This document shows, piece by piece, positions 1 through 5,955 of a stretch of 18,770 bases of DNA. The translations under genes and the position numbers were made by a program. This DNA comes from Chthonomonas sp. UBA2391 (lineage in GTDB: Bacteria > Armatimonadota > Fimbriimonadia > Fimbriimonadales > Fimbriimonadaceae): assembly GCA_002343825.1 (NCBI GenBank), contig DDSL01000095.1, forward strand, positions 1 through 18,770, written 5' to 3'. Position 1 is the stretch's first letter. Every line of letters starts with the position of its first letter. Below the pieces are notes generated by a model. It was not told where the DNA came from. It ran no database searches and worked only from the letters and a program-made list of their open reading frames with translations.

Positions 1-1
1 C

Positions 2-325
2 GGCAGGATGTTCGAGTGGGCCGACGTCATCGCCGGGGACAGCCTCTTTATCTATCGCTATGCCCCCGACCGGCTCGACGGCAAGACCATCCTGACGCAG
101 AGTGTTCGTAAGCAGAACATCGACTGGCTCCGCTCGGCCGGGGTCCATCGGCTCATCACGACCACGCCGGTCTTTCAGGGAGAGACCTTTGCCACCAACG
201 TCATGGAAGCCCTGCTGGTCTCCCTGATCGGCAAACCCCTGGCCCAGGTTCAGCCGCAGGATTACCTCGACTGGATGGCGAAACTCGAATGGAAGCCCGA
301 GATCCAGGTTCTCAACCCAAAATGA
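2..325 (+). CDS. C-terminal part of a conserved protein, possibly quinate 5-dehydrogenase-like (5' end outside window)
   Basis: The reading frame is open from the first bases of the window, with codons for Gly-Arg before the first Met at position 8, so this is very likely the 3' end of a longer gene. About 107 residues are visible. They include an ITTTPVFQGETFATNVMEA stretch and end in LNPK. That stretch resembles, from memory, the C-terminus of proteins annotated as quinate 5-dehydrogenase in Deinococcus/Thermus-type genomes, but the cofactor-binding part is not in the window and I cannot confirm the family. There is no signal peptide or membrane segment in the visible part. Its stop overlaps the next gene's start by ATGA (322-325), so the two are probably co-transcribed. 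The coding call is firm; the name is tentative. Confidence 0.6.
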   Translation, partial: GRMFEWADVIAGDSLFIYRYAPDRLDGKTILTQSVRKQNIDWLRSAGVHRLITTTPVFQGETFATNVMEALLVSLIGKPLAQVQPQDYLDWMAKLEWKPEIQVLNPK

Positions 326-600
326 TCACCAAGCAAGCCACCGTCCGGGGAAAAGTCCAAAACGTCGGTTTCCGCGCCTACGTCCGGAGGAAGGCCGAAG
401 AGCGCGGGATCGTCGGCATGGTCTGCAATGTCGAAGACGGTAGCGTCCGGGTGGTGGCTCAACACACGGACTCCGCTGCGGTCGAAGAGCTGATGCATCT
501 GCTCTATCTGGGACCGGGCCGGGTGGACTCGGTGACATGGGCCGACTTCGAGGCCGACCCAATGGCCGACTTCAGTATCGGCCATACCGCTCCAAAATAG
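322..600 (+). CDS. acyP: Acylphosphatase
   Basis: Acylphosphatase (EC 3.6.1.7) is a small cytosolic enzyme that hydrolyses the carboxyl-phosphate bond of acyl phosphates. The product is 92 residues, the usual size for the family. It shows the signature GKVQNVGFR at residues 10-18, which includes the catalytic Arg18, and CNVEDGSV at residues 35-42, which carries the catalytic Asn36. The start ATG at 322 is chosen because it overlaps the previous stop as ATGA and begins just before the first beta strand; an in-frame ATG at 289 would add 11 residues inside the upstream gene. It ends with TAG at 600, before a 342-bp non-coding stretch, so it is probably unrelated to the dcw operon downstream. Confidence 0.93.
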   Translation: MITKQATVRGKVQNVGFRAYVRRKAEERGIVGMVCNVEDGSVRVVAQHTDSAAVEELMHLLYLGPGRVDSVTWADFEADPMADFSIGHTAPK

Positions 601-678
601 GGAAACTTATTGGAAAGAGGGGTTGGATGCCTCAATTTGAGCGTAGTCTAGTCCTGGAGCTTCGCCCCAAGCATTGCC

Positions 679-693
679 CAGATGAAGCATCTG
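679..693 (+). terminator. Weak candidate terminator hairpin
   Basis: CAGATG and CATCTG form a perfect 6-bp stem around a 3-base loop (AAG). The sequence that follows is pyrimidine-rich (GAGTCCCTTTCTGTC) but is not a true T-tract. It lies about 80 bp after the acylphosphatase stop, where a terminator would be expected. The stem is short and AT-containing, so this is only a possibility. Confidence 0.2.
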
Positions 694-770
694 AGTCCCT
701 TTCTGTCTACTTGTCCTAGTGTACTTCCGATGCAATTTCTCTCTTTCCCATATTCTGCCCATAAATTTCC

Positions 771-799
771 TTGGAAATCCGCCGATAGTCGGATAACAT
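771..799 (+). promoter_or_regulatory. Candidate promoter of the dcw operon
   Basis: TTGGAA (771-776) and TAACAT (794-799) are separated by 17 bp and each match 4 of 6 bases of the sigma-70-type -35 and -10 consensus. The spacer contains a small palindrome, CCGA-TAG-TCGG (782-792), that could be an operator half. A start of transcription near 806 would give a leader of roughly 135 nt carrying the G-rich run and the hairpin. The match is weak and the promoter consensus in this organism is unknown. Confidence 0.25.
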
Positions 800-824
800 A
801 TCCCTGTTGATACCGAAGCCATGA

Positions 825-855
825 GGGTGAAGGCGAGACCGGGGTTAGGGCGGGG
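825..855 (+). other. G-rich run in the mraZ leader
   Basis: Four runs of three or four G lie on the sense strand at 825-827, 841-844, 848-850 and 852-855, with loops of 13, 3 and 1 bases. Such a run could fold into a quadruplex-like structure in RNA or DNA, although the first loop is long. MraZ of other bacteria binds G-rich direct repeats (TGGG-type) upstream of its own gene. The spacing here is not the regular ten-base period of that operator, so I cannot call it a MraZ box. Confidence 0.3.
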
Positions 856-875
856 ATCCCTGACAACGACTTTCT

Positions 876-915
876 GGAAAGCCGGCGGACTAGGATGGTC
901 CAAGTCCGGCTTTCC
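876..915 (+). promoter_or_regulatory. Strong inverted repeat just upstream of mraZ
   Basis: GGAAAGCCGG (876-885) and CCGGCTTTCC (906-915) are perfect 10-base inverted repeats. Inside them GGAC (887-890) can pair with GTCC (898-901), extending the hairpin around a TAGGATG loop. No T-tract follows, so it is not a typical terminator. The ATG at 895, the most upstream candidate start for mraZ, lies in the apical loop. The repeat ends 27 bp before the GTG at 943. An operator, leader structure or attenuator is possible. Confidence 0.5.
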
Positions 916-942
916 CTATTCATTCCCCGCAGAGAATTCACC

Positions 943-1512
943 GTGGAGCCGACCAAGACCAACGTGATGGGCCGATTGGTGGGGCGAGATAAAGCCTCCA
1001 TCGATGATCGCGGTCGCATCCAGATCAGTCGCTCCAAGCTCTCCGCCCTCGGCGAAAACCCCATGATGGTCCTGGGCGAGATGAGCCAAGTCGTGGTGTT
1101 CTCCGACGACGGATGGGAGAAGTGGTACGGCGAATTTGCCGATCTTCCCATCGCCAACCCTGATCGAGATCATTACCTGCGTCTTGTGCTTGCCGATGCT
1201 GAAAGCGACCTGAAGGCCGACGCCCAGGGTCGCATCGTGGTGCCGACCAAGATCCGAGAGAAAGCCCGGCTCCGCGGGGAACTCGTCATCTTCGGGATGA
1301 TCGAGAAGCTGGAGATCTGGTCGCTCGAAGAGTTTGAACGCTACACCGAAGAGGGAGAGACCTACGGCGGCCGACGGCGCATCGAGATGCGGCAAGCCTA
1401 CGAAGGGCTTCGATCGGCGGTGTCCCTGCACCGGCAAACCAACCAGGACGCCGGCCAACAGCTTCTTAAAGTCTTGATGGGAGGTGTGGCATCGCCGAGC
1501 ATATCCCGGTGA
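943..1512 (+). CDS. mraZ: Transcriptional regulator MraZ
   Basis: MraZ is a DNA-binding protein of the SpoVT/AbrB fold with two tandem domains; it usually heads and regulates the dcw cluster. Both domains are visible: SIDDRGRIQISRSKL in the first and ADAQGRIVVPTKIREKARL followed by FGMIEKLEIWSLEEFERY in the second. From the GTG at 943 the product is 189 residues, longer than the usual 145-150; the excess is a C-terminal tail of about 40 residues. GTG 943 is preferred because AGAGAA lies 7 bases upstream and the hairpin stays outside the gene. ATG 967 would fit the family N-terminus best but has no ribosome-binding site. ATG 895 lies inside the hairpin loop. The stop overlaps the start of rsmH. 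Confidence 0.9.
   Translation: MEPTKTNVMGRLVGRDKASIDDRGRIQISRSKLSALGENPMMVLGEMSQVVVFSDDGWEKWYGEFADLPIANPDRDHYLRLVLADAESDLKADAQGRIVVPTKIREKARLRGELVIFGMIEKLEIWSLEEFERYTEEGETYGGRRRIEMRQAYEGLRSAVSLHRQTNQDAGQQLLKVLMGGVASPSISR
1479..1486 (+). promoter_or_regulatory. Ribosome-binding site that points to an ATC start for rsmH
   Basis: GGGAGGTG is a near-perfect Shine-Dalgarno sequence. The GGAGG core is followed after 6 bases by ATC at 1491, which is in frame with rsmH. The first conventional in-frame start (GTG 1509) lies 24 bases beyond the core, too far for it to serve that codon. The frame is closed upstream by TAA at 1467, and no ATG, GTG or TTG occurs in frame between that stop and 1509. Confidence 0.55.
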
Positions 1513-2384
1513 TGCTGGAAGAGGTGATGGAGTATCTCGACCTCTCGCCAGGTGCCACCTTTGCCGACGGAACTCTTGGTCTGGCCGGTCACGCCCTCGC
1601 GGCGGTGGCGCACATCCAGCCAAGAGGTCGACTCGTTGCCTGCGATTGGGACGCCCAAATGCTGGCGATCGCCCGAGAGCGGCTGAGCGAGGCCGGCGTC
1701 GAGGTCCATCTCAAGCGCTGCGATTATCGCGATTTACCCCTCCATGCACGCGAGTCTGTTGGACCACAGTCACTCGATGGGGTCCTTCTCGATCTTGGGC
1801 TCAATAATGCCCAGATCGAGGACCCCGAGCGCGGGATCAGCTTCCGATCCGAAGCGCCCCTCGACATGCGGATGGACCGCGAGAAGGGCGAGCCAGCTTC
1901 GGCTTGGCTCAATCGGGCCACGGCCGCCGAAATCGAACGCGTTCTGAAGGAGTTCGGAGACGAACGGTGGGCTCGGCGCATCGCGCAGGTCATCGTCGAC
2001 CGCCGCAAGCTGAACCCGCTGCGGACCACGGCCGACTTGGTGAATTGCATCGAGGCGGCGGTCCCGCCGGCAATGAGAGACAAGCGGCTCCACCCGGCCA
2101 CCCGCAGCTTTCAGGCGATCCGGATCTGGATCAATGAGGAGTTGGACGGACTGGAAGAGGCGATCACGGAGATCGCGCACGAGCTCGCTCCCAACGGAAG
2201 AATGGTCGTGTTGAGCTATCACAGCGGCGAAGATCGCGCCGTCAAGCACGCCTTTCGAGCCCTCGCCCAAAGCGGCGAATACGAAGAATTGACCCGCAAG
2301 CCCCTGGTGCCGAGCGATACGGAAATTGCCCGGAACCCCAAGAGCCGAAGCGCAAAACTGCGCGCCCTCAGGAAAACATCATGA
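1491..2384 (+). CDS. rsmH: 16S rRNA (cytosine1402-N4)-methyltransferase RsmH
   Basis: RsmH uses S-adenosylmethionine to methylate N4 of C1402 in the 16S rRNA decoding centre. Family motifs are present in variant form: DGTLGLAGH (SAM-binding loop, usually DGTxGxGGH), LLDLGLNNAQIEDPERGISF (usually LLDLGVSSxQ), LDMRMD, HPATRSFQAIRIWINEEL and VVLSYHSGEDRAVK (usually SFHSLEDR). From 1491 the product is 297 residues, normal for the family. The start is unusual. Family N-termini read H-x-P-V-M/L, and here AEHIPVMLEEV is encoded from 1494, ahead of the first conventional start (GTG 1509), with ATC 1491 well placed behind a strong ribosome-binding site. GTG 1509 would give 291 residues and a GTGA overlap with mraZ, so it remains the conservative alternative. 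Confidence 0.95.
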   Translation: MAEHIPVMLEEVMEYLDLSPGATFADGTLGLAGHALAAVAHIQPRGRLVACDWDAQMLAIARERLSEAGVEVHLKRCDYRDLPLHARESVGPQSLDGVLLDLGLNNAQIEDPERGISFRSEAPLDMRMDREKGEPASAWLNRATAAEIERVLKEFGDERWARRIAQVIVDRRKLNPLRTTADLVNCIEAAVPPAMRDKRLHPATRSFQAIRIWINEELDGLEEAITEIAHELAPNGRMVVLSYHSGEDRAVKHAFRALAQSGEYEELTRKPLVPSDTEIARNPKSRSAKLRALRKTS

Positions 2385-2806
2385 AGACGCTCATCAAGGA
2401 AGAAACCCCTCGTCCCCGCACCCGGACCGCTCCGCGGAAGGTCGCTCGGACTCGTCCGGCCGTGGCTTCGGCTCCTCGTCGCTCGACCCCGACCCGGGCC
2501 CGGCGGCGTCCAGCGAACTCCTGGGTCTGGGCCCCGGTCGTCATGGCCATTGTTTTGGGATTTGCGGCTTATCAGACTTCGACGTTGATGGCCCAAACTC
2601 GGCTTGAGGCCGCTCGACGAGAAGGTCTTCGGTCGAGCGAGTCTCAGCGGCAAGTTCGCCTTGAAGTCGCGCGGCTTCGAGAAGAGGTCGCCCGTCTTTC
2701 TTCCATGCGCTCAGTGGACCAGTGGGCATTGGCACGGGGGTTTGAATCCCTGGCTCCGGTGGAGTCCTTGGGCGAGGAGTCCATGCGTGTCGCGTTCAAT
2801 CGGTAA
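2381..2806 (+). CDS. ftsL: Cell division protein FtsL-like
   Basis: FtsL is a bitopic membrane protein of the divisome that, with FtsQ and FtsB/DivIC, activates the FtsW-FtsI septal synthase. The 141-residue product has a basic, proline-rich cytoplasmic tail (residues 1-46, about 15 Arg/Lys), one membrane segment (about 47-66, starting at SWVWAPVVMAIVLGF) and a periplasmic coiled-coil stretch (about 70-108) rich in Arg, Glu and Leu. FtsL sequences are poorly conserved, so the call rests on topology, size and the position between rsmH and ftsI, where ftsL normally lies. The start ATG overlaps the rsmH stop by ATGA. The N-terminal tail is longer and more basic than in E. coli FtsL. Confidence 0.8.
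   Translation: MKTLIKEETPRPRTRTAPRKVARTRPAVASAPRRSTPTRARRRPANSWVWAPVVMAIVLGFAAYQTSTLMAQTRLEAARREGLRSSESQRQVRLEVARLREEVARLSSMRSVDQWALARGFESLAPVESLGEESMRVAFNR
2774..2779 (+). promoter_or_regulatory. Ribosome-binding site deciding the ftsI start
   Basis: GAGGAG lies 7 bases upstream of GTG 2787, inside the end of ftsL. No comparable site precedes the other in-frame starts upstream, which would place an arginine- and tryptophan-rich out-of-frame reading of ftsL at the protein's N-terminus. Confidence 0.7.
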
Positions 2807-4496
2807 GGGTAGACCCACTGCTCATCTCGGCGTCTTTGTCGGCGCAGCCTTTCTGACGGCCGCGCTTTCGCAGGCGGACCGCCAAGTTTTCCGGGCGGAT
2901 CAGACCTTTGCAAAGGCCGAAAAAGCCGGTCGGGGGATTGACAAGAGGGCGGACCTCCCCCGGCGGGGTTCAATCGTGAGTCGCGATGGCCAGGTGTTGG
3001 CTCAATCCCGTGACGAGTATCGTCTGAGCCTCTCAAAGGAGGCTGTTCCCCGGTCGCCTGGATTTTTTGCCGATCTTGGCCAAGCGTCGGGAATTCCGGC
3101 GGCGGAGATCCAAGCTGCGGTGGAATCCAGCGTCAAGCGACCGAGTTGGTCCCAAAGCCTGGGCACCGAAGAAGTGAATCGCGTTCGGCAGGTGCAAAAG
3201 CGATGGGGCGCTGACGGAGTGAGCCTCGACCCCGTGTCTCGCCGGATGTACCCGCTAGGGCCTGCCGTGGCATCCATTCTCGGCAACATCGTCGACGGCA
3301 AGCCCAGCGGGGGGCTTGAACAGGCTCTTGATGAGGATCTCGCGGGCCGGAAGGGCATGCGCCGAGGGGTCACCGACCGCTATGGTGCCTACCTCCCCGG
3401 CCGGATGGAGTCTGACTCCTACAGTCGGGAAGACGGCAAGGAGATTGTCCTCACTTTGGATGCCGATTTACAGGCCAGTGCCACGGTCCACCTCCAGCGG
3501 TCGGTCGAGGCGCACAAGGCCGACCGGGGGGTCGCGCTGGTGATGGATCCCAAGACCGGGGATCTGCTGGCGATGGCGTCTTGGCCGGAGGTCACGCCCG
3601 ATCCGACCAAGTCAATCTCGGGATATAACCCCAACTACTCCATGGTTTTCGAGCCTGGTTCGACCTTCAAGATTTTGACCATGGCCGAGGCGATGGAGAC
3701 CGGGGACATCACCCGGAATACCGTCATCCAGTGCGACGGGACCTTTCACTTTGGGCGAGGCTATCGCGTGCGGTGCGACGCCCATGGCGGGGGACGGGCT
3801 CACGGGCCTCTGGACCCCGAGATGGCGATCGCCAAGAGTTGTAACGTCAGCGCAGCCAAGTGGGCCCTGATGGTCGGCCGGGACAAGATGATCGAAAACC
3901 TCGACAAGCTGGGTCTCTTGAAGCCGACCGGGATCGGGGTTCCCAAGGGGACGGACGTCGCCGGTCAGTTCAACTTTGGCGAATGGGCTAAGCAGCAGCA
4001 GGTCGCGAACGTCGGATTTGGACAATCGATCAGCTGCACTCCGGTGGCCCTGATTTCGGCCTATTCGACGCTTGCCAATGGAGGAGTCCGGATGAAACCC
4101 CGCCTGATCAAGCGCATCGGGGAACTGGAACGGAAGCCGGAAGTGGCGGCTCGCGTGTTTTCTGAGCCCGTCGCCGAAGAGGTGATGGAGCTGATGGAGG
4201 CAGTGATCGGCAGCGACCGGGGAACGGGGAAATCGCTCCGAATCGACGGGTATCGGTTGGCCGGAAAGACCGGCACGGCCCAAAAGATTGGTTCGGGTCA
4301 GGGTTACGTTTCGAGCTTCGTGGGCTACGTTCCTGCAAACGATCCGCAAGCCGTCATCCTCGTGATGGTTGATAATCCAAAGGGTTCGCAGTACTACGGA
4401 TCTCAGGTCGCCGGTCCCGTTTTCCGCGCGGTCGCCCTTGACCTGATCCGGACGATGAGGATCAGTCCCGAACGCAAAGCCCATGCGCGACGTTGA
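2787..4496 (+). CDS. ftsI: Septal peptidoglycan D,D-transpeptidase FtsI (PBP3, class B)
   Basis: FtsI cross-links peptidoglycan at the division septum, acting with FtsW. The product is 569 residues from GTG 2787, a start fixed by GAGGAG 7 bases upstream. A weakly hydrophobic N-terminal membrane segment covers about residues 12-29. The PBP dimerisation domain follows, with the RGSIVSRDGQVLA motif. The transpeptidase domain has all three catalytic motifs: S292-T-F-K295 with the acylated serine, S351-C-N353, and K494-T-G496. There is no PASTA domain. The gene overlaps ftsL by 20 bp and murE by 14 bp, consistent with translational coupling. The position after ftsL supports FtsI rather than the elongation enzyme PBP2. 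Confidence 0.95.
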   Translation: MSRSIGKGRPTAHLGVFVGAAFLTAALSQADRQVFRADQTFAKAEKAGRGIDKRADLPRRGSIVSRDGQVLAQSRDEYRLSLSKEAVPRSPGFFADLGQASGIPAAEIQAAVESSVKRPSWSQSLGTEEVNRVRQVQKRWGADGVSLDPVSRRMYPLGPAVASILGNIVDGKPSGGLEQALDEDLAGRKGMRRGVTDRYGAYLPGRMESDSYSREDGKEIVLTLDADLQASATVHLQRSVEAHKADRGVALVMDPKTGDLLAMASWPEVTPDPTKSISGYNPNYSMVFEPGSTFKILTMAEAMETGDITRNTVIQCDGTFHFGRGYRVRCDAHGGGRAHGPLDPEMAIAKSCNVSAAKWALMVGRDKMIENLDKLGLLKPTGIGVPKGTDVAGQFNFGEWAKQQQVANVGFGQSISCTPVALISAYSTLANGGVRMKPRLIKRIGELERKPEVAARVFSEPVAEEVMELMEAVIGSDRGTGKSLRIDGYRLAGKTGTAQKIGSGQGYVSSFVGYVPANDPQAVILVMVDNPKGSQYYGSQVAGPVFRAVALDLIRTMRISPERKAHARR

Positions 4497-5955
4497 TGAG
4501 CTTCTCGCCGCGGCGGGCCTTCCGGTCCTTGCCAAGAGCGGTTCGGGAATCATCTCGAGCCTGACAGACGATAGCCGGACCGTTCTACCAGGTTCGGGTT
4601 TTGTCGCGATGCCAAGCGGCCGCACTCCTCCCTCCACCTACCTGGGCCAGGCTCTGATGGGGGGAGCCGAGATTGCGCTCGTGCCCGATCCAGAAAGCTT
4701 TGACCACGCGGTGGCGCTTGGATTGCCGGCCCGTTTGCTCCCTTCGAATGGGGCCGCCTACAACACCGCCTTGGGGCGGATTTGCCGGGAGCTCTACGGC
4801 GACCCGAGTCAAGAAGTCAGAGTGATCGGGATTACGGGGACTAACGGAAAGACCACGACGGCTTGGATCGTGGCCCAGGCTCTAAGGGCCGTCGGAGTCC
4901 CGGCCGGATATCTGGGGACCCTCGGTTTCGACCTCGGATCAGGGCGGAGAGAAGGGGAGAACACGACCCCGACGCCCTGCGGGATCTGGCAGACCTTGGT
5001 CAGCGCGCGCGAGGCAGGCTGCTCGGTTTTGGCGATGGAGGTTTCCAGCCATGCCTTGGTTCAGCGGCGGGTCGCGGGGGTCTCGTTTGCCCTCACAGCT
5101 TTCACCCATATCAGCCTGGATCACCTCGATTATCACCGCACGATGGAGCGCTACGCGGCGGCGAAGGAGCTTCTCTTTACGGAAGTCGTGGCCGCTTCGA
5201 GAGCGATGCCTCTCTCGGTCCTCCCACTGGCCGACCCGCTTGCCGAAGAGTGGTCGCAGCACCTTCCTGGTCCAGTCTTGACCTACGGCGGCCCCGGGGC
5301 GGATTCTGACCTTCTGGTGGAGGAAGTCTATTTGGACCGTATCGTCGCCCGAACCCATGGCGGCATCCAGTTTCAATCTTCCTTGGGAGGCCGATTTAAC
5401 GCCCAGAACCTGGCCTGTGCGGCGGCGATCCTGCAGGGCTATGGGCTGCCTGATGCGGAGATCGCCCGGGGTCTGAGTCAAGCGGAACCCGTCCCTGGGC
5501 GGTTCCAGACCCTGCCGAACTCAAGGGGGATCGTCGTGATGGTGGACTACGCCCATACGCCCGATGCGCTTGAGAAGTTGCTCGACGCGGTTCGCGATGC
5601 CAACCCTGCCCGAGTCATCACGGTGGTGGGGTGCGGCGGCGACCGCGATCCGAGCAAACGTCCTTTGATGGCACGTGCCGCGTTGGAGAGGAGCGACCTC
5701 TGCATTTTTACGAGTGACAATCCGAGGACCGAGGATCCAGCCAAAATCTTGAGCGAAATGGTCAGTCCCCTCGGACCCGAAGCCCGCTATGAACGGCACC
5801 TCGACCGCGAAGTTGCCATCCGCCGGGCAATCCAGCTAGCCCAGCCGGGCGATGCGGTGGTTTTGGCTGGCAAAGGCCACGAGGAGTACCAGATCGTTGG
5901 CCACGAGAAACTGCCCTTCAGTGATACCGCCTGCGCGCTGGAGGCCCTGCGATGA
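4483..5955 (+). CDS. murE: UDP-MurNAc-tripeptide synthetase MurE, meso-diaminopimelate type
   Basis: MurE adds the third amino acid to UDP-MurNAc-L-Ala-D-Glu in the cytoplasm, using ATP. The product has 490 residues. The ATP-binding loop is GTNGKTTT (G119-T125), the lysine expected to be carbamylated is K228 in AAKELLF, and FNAQN, VDYAHTPDAL and GCGGDRDPSKRPLM follow. The substrate-selecting motif is D412-N-P-R415, typical of enzymes that add meso-diaminopimelate rather than lysine. This predicts a meso-DAP-containing peptidoglycan. The ATG start lies inside the end of ftsI (14-bp overlap) and has no clear ribosome-binding site, so it probably depends on translation of ftsI. Confidence 0.97.
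   Translation: MRDVDELLAAAGLPVLAKSGSGIISSLTDDSRTVLPGSGFVAMPSGRTPPSTYLGQALMGGAEIALVPDPESFDHAVALGLPARLLPSNGAAYNTALGRICRELYGDPSQEVRVIGITGTNGKTTTAWIVAQALRAVGVPAGYLGTLGFDLGSGRREGENTTPTPCGIWQTLVSAREAGCSVLAMEVSSHALVQRRVAGVSFALTAFTHISLDHLDYHRTMERYAAAKELLFTEVVAASRAMPLSVLPLADPLAEEWSQHLPGPVLTYGGPGADSDLLVEEVYLDRIVARTHGGIQFQSSLGGRFNAQNLACAAAILQGYGLPDAEIARGLSQAEPVPGRFQTLPNSRGIVVMVDYAHTPDALEKLLDAVRDANPARVITVVGCGGDRDPSKRPLMARAALERSDLCIFTSDNPRTEDPAKILSEMVSPLGPEARYERHLDREVAIRRAIQLAQPGDAVVLAGKGHEEYQIVGHEKLPFSDTACALEALR

Larger units (their letters stand above)
601..942. other. Non-coding region between the acylphosphatase gene and mraZ (mraZ leader)
   Basis: This 342-bp stretch is visibly less GC-rich in its first two thirds than the genes around it. 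I see no convincing coding frame on either strand: minus-strand frames through it have no recognisable motifs and run into mraZ. I find no tRNA or other structured RNA of a known class. It holds a small hairpin (679-693), a weak promoter-like pair (771-799), a G-rich run (825-855) and a strong inverted repeat (876-915), which are listed separately. It most likely contains the 3' end of the acylphosphatase transcript and the promoter and 5' leader of the dcw operon. Confidence 0.6.

Noticed and set aside
607..903. A 98-residue minus-strand open frame in the region upstream of mraZ
   Set aside because: It has no recognisable motif, crosses the candidate promoter, G-rich run and hairpin, and has no ribosome-binding site I can support. 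The residue composition does not look like a conserved protein.
968..983. Two TGGG units (968-971 and 980-983) as a MraZ box
   Set aside because: They lie inside the mraZ coding sequence, there are only two, and their spacing is 12 bases instead of the regular ten of known MraZ operators.
916..1623. Long minus-strand frames opposite mraZ, murE, murF, mraY, ftsW and ftsZ (up to about 400 residues)
   Set aside because: They mirror well-supported genes on the + strand. Long antisense frames are common in GC-rich coding DNA, and none shows family motifs.
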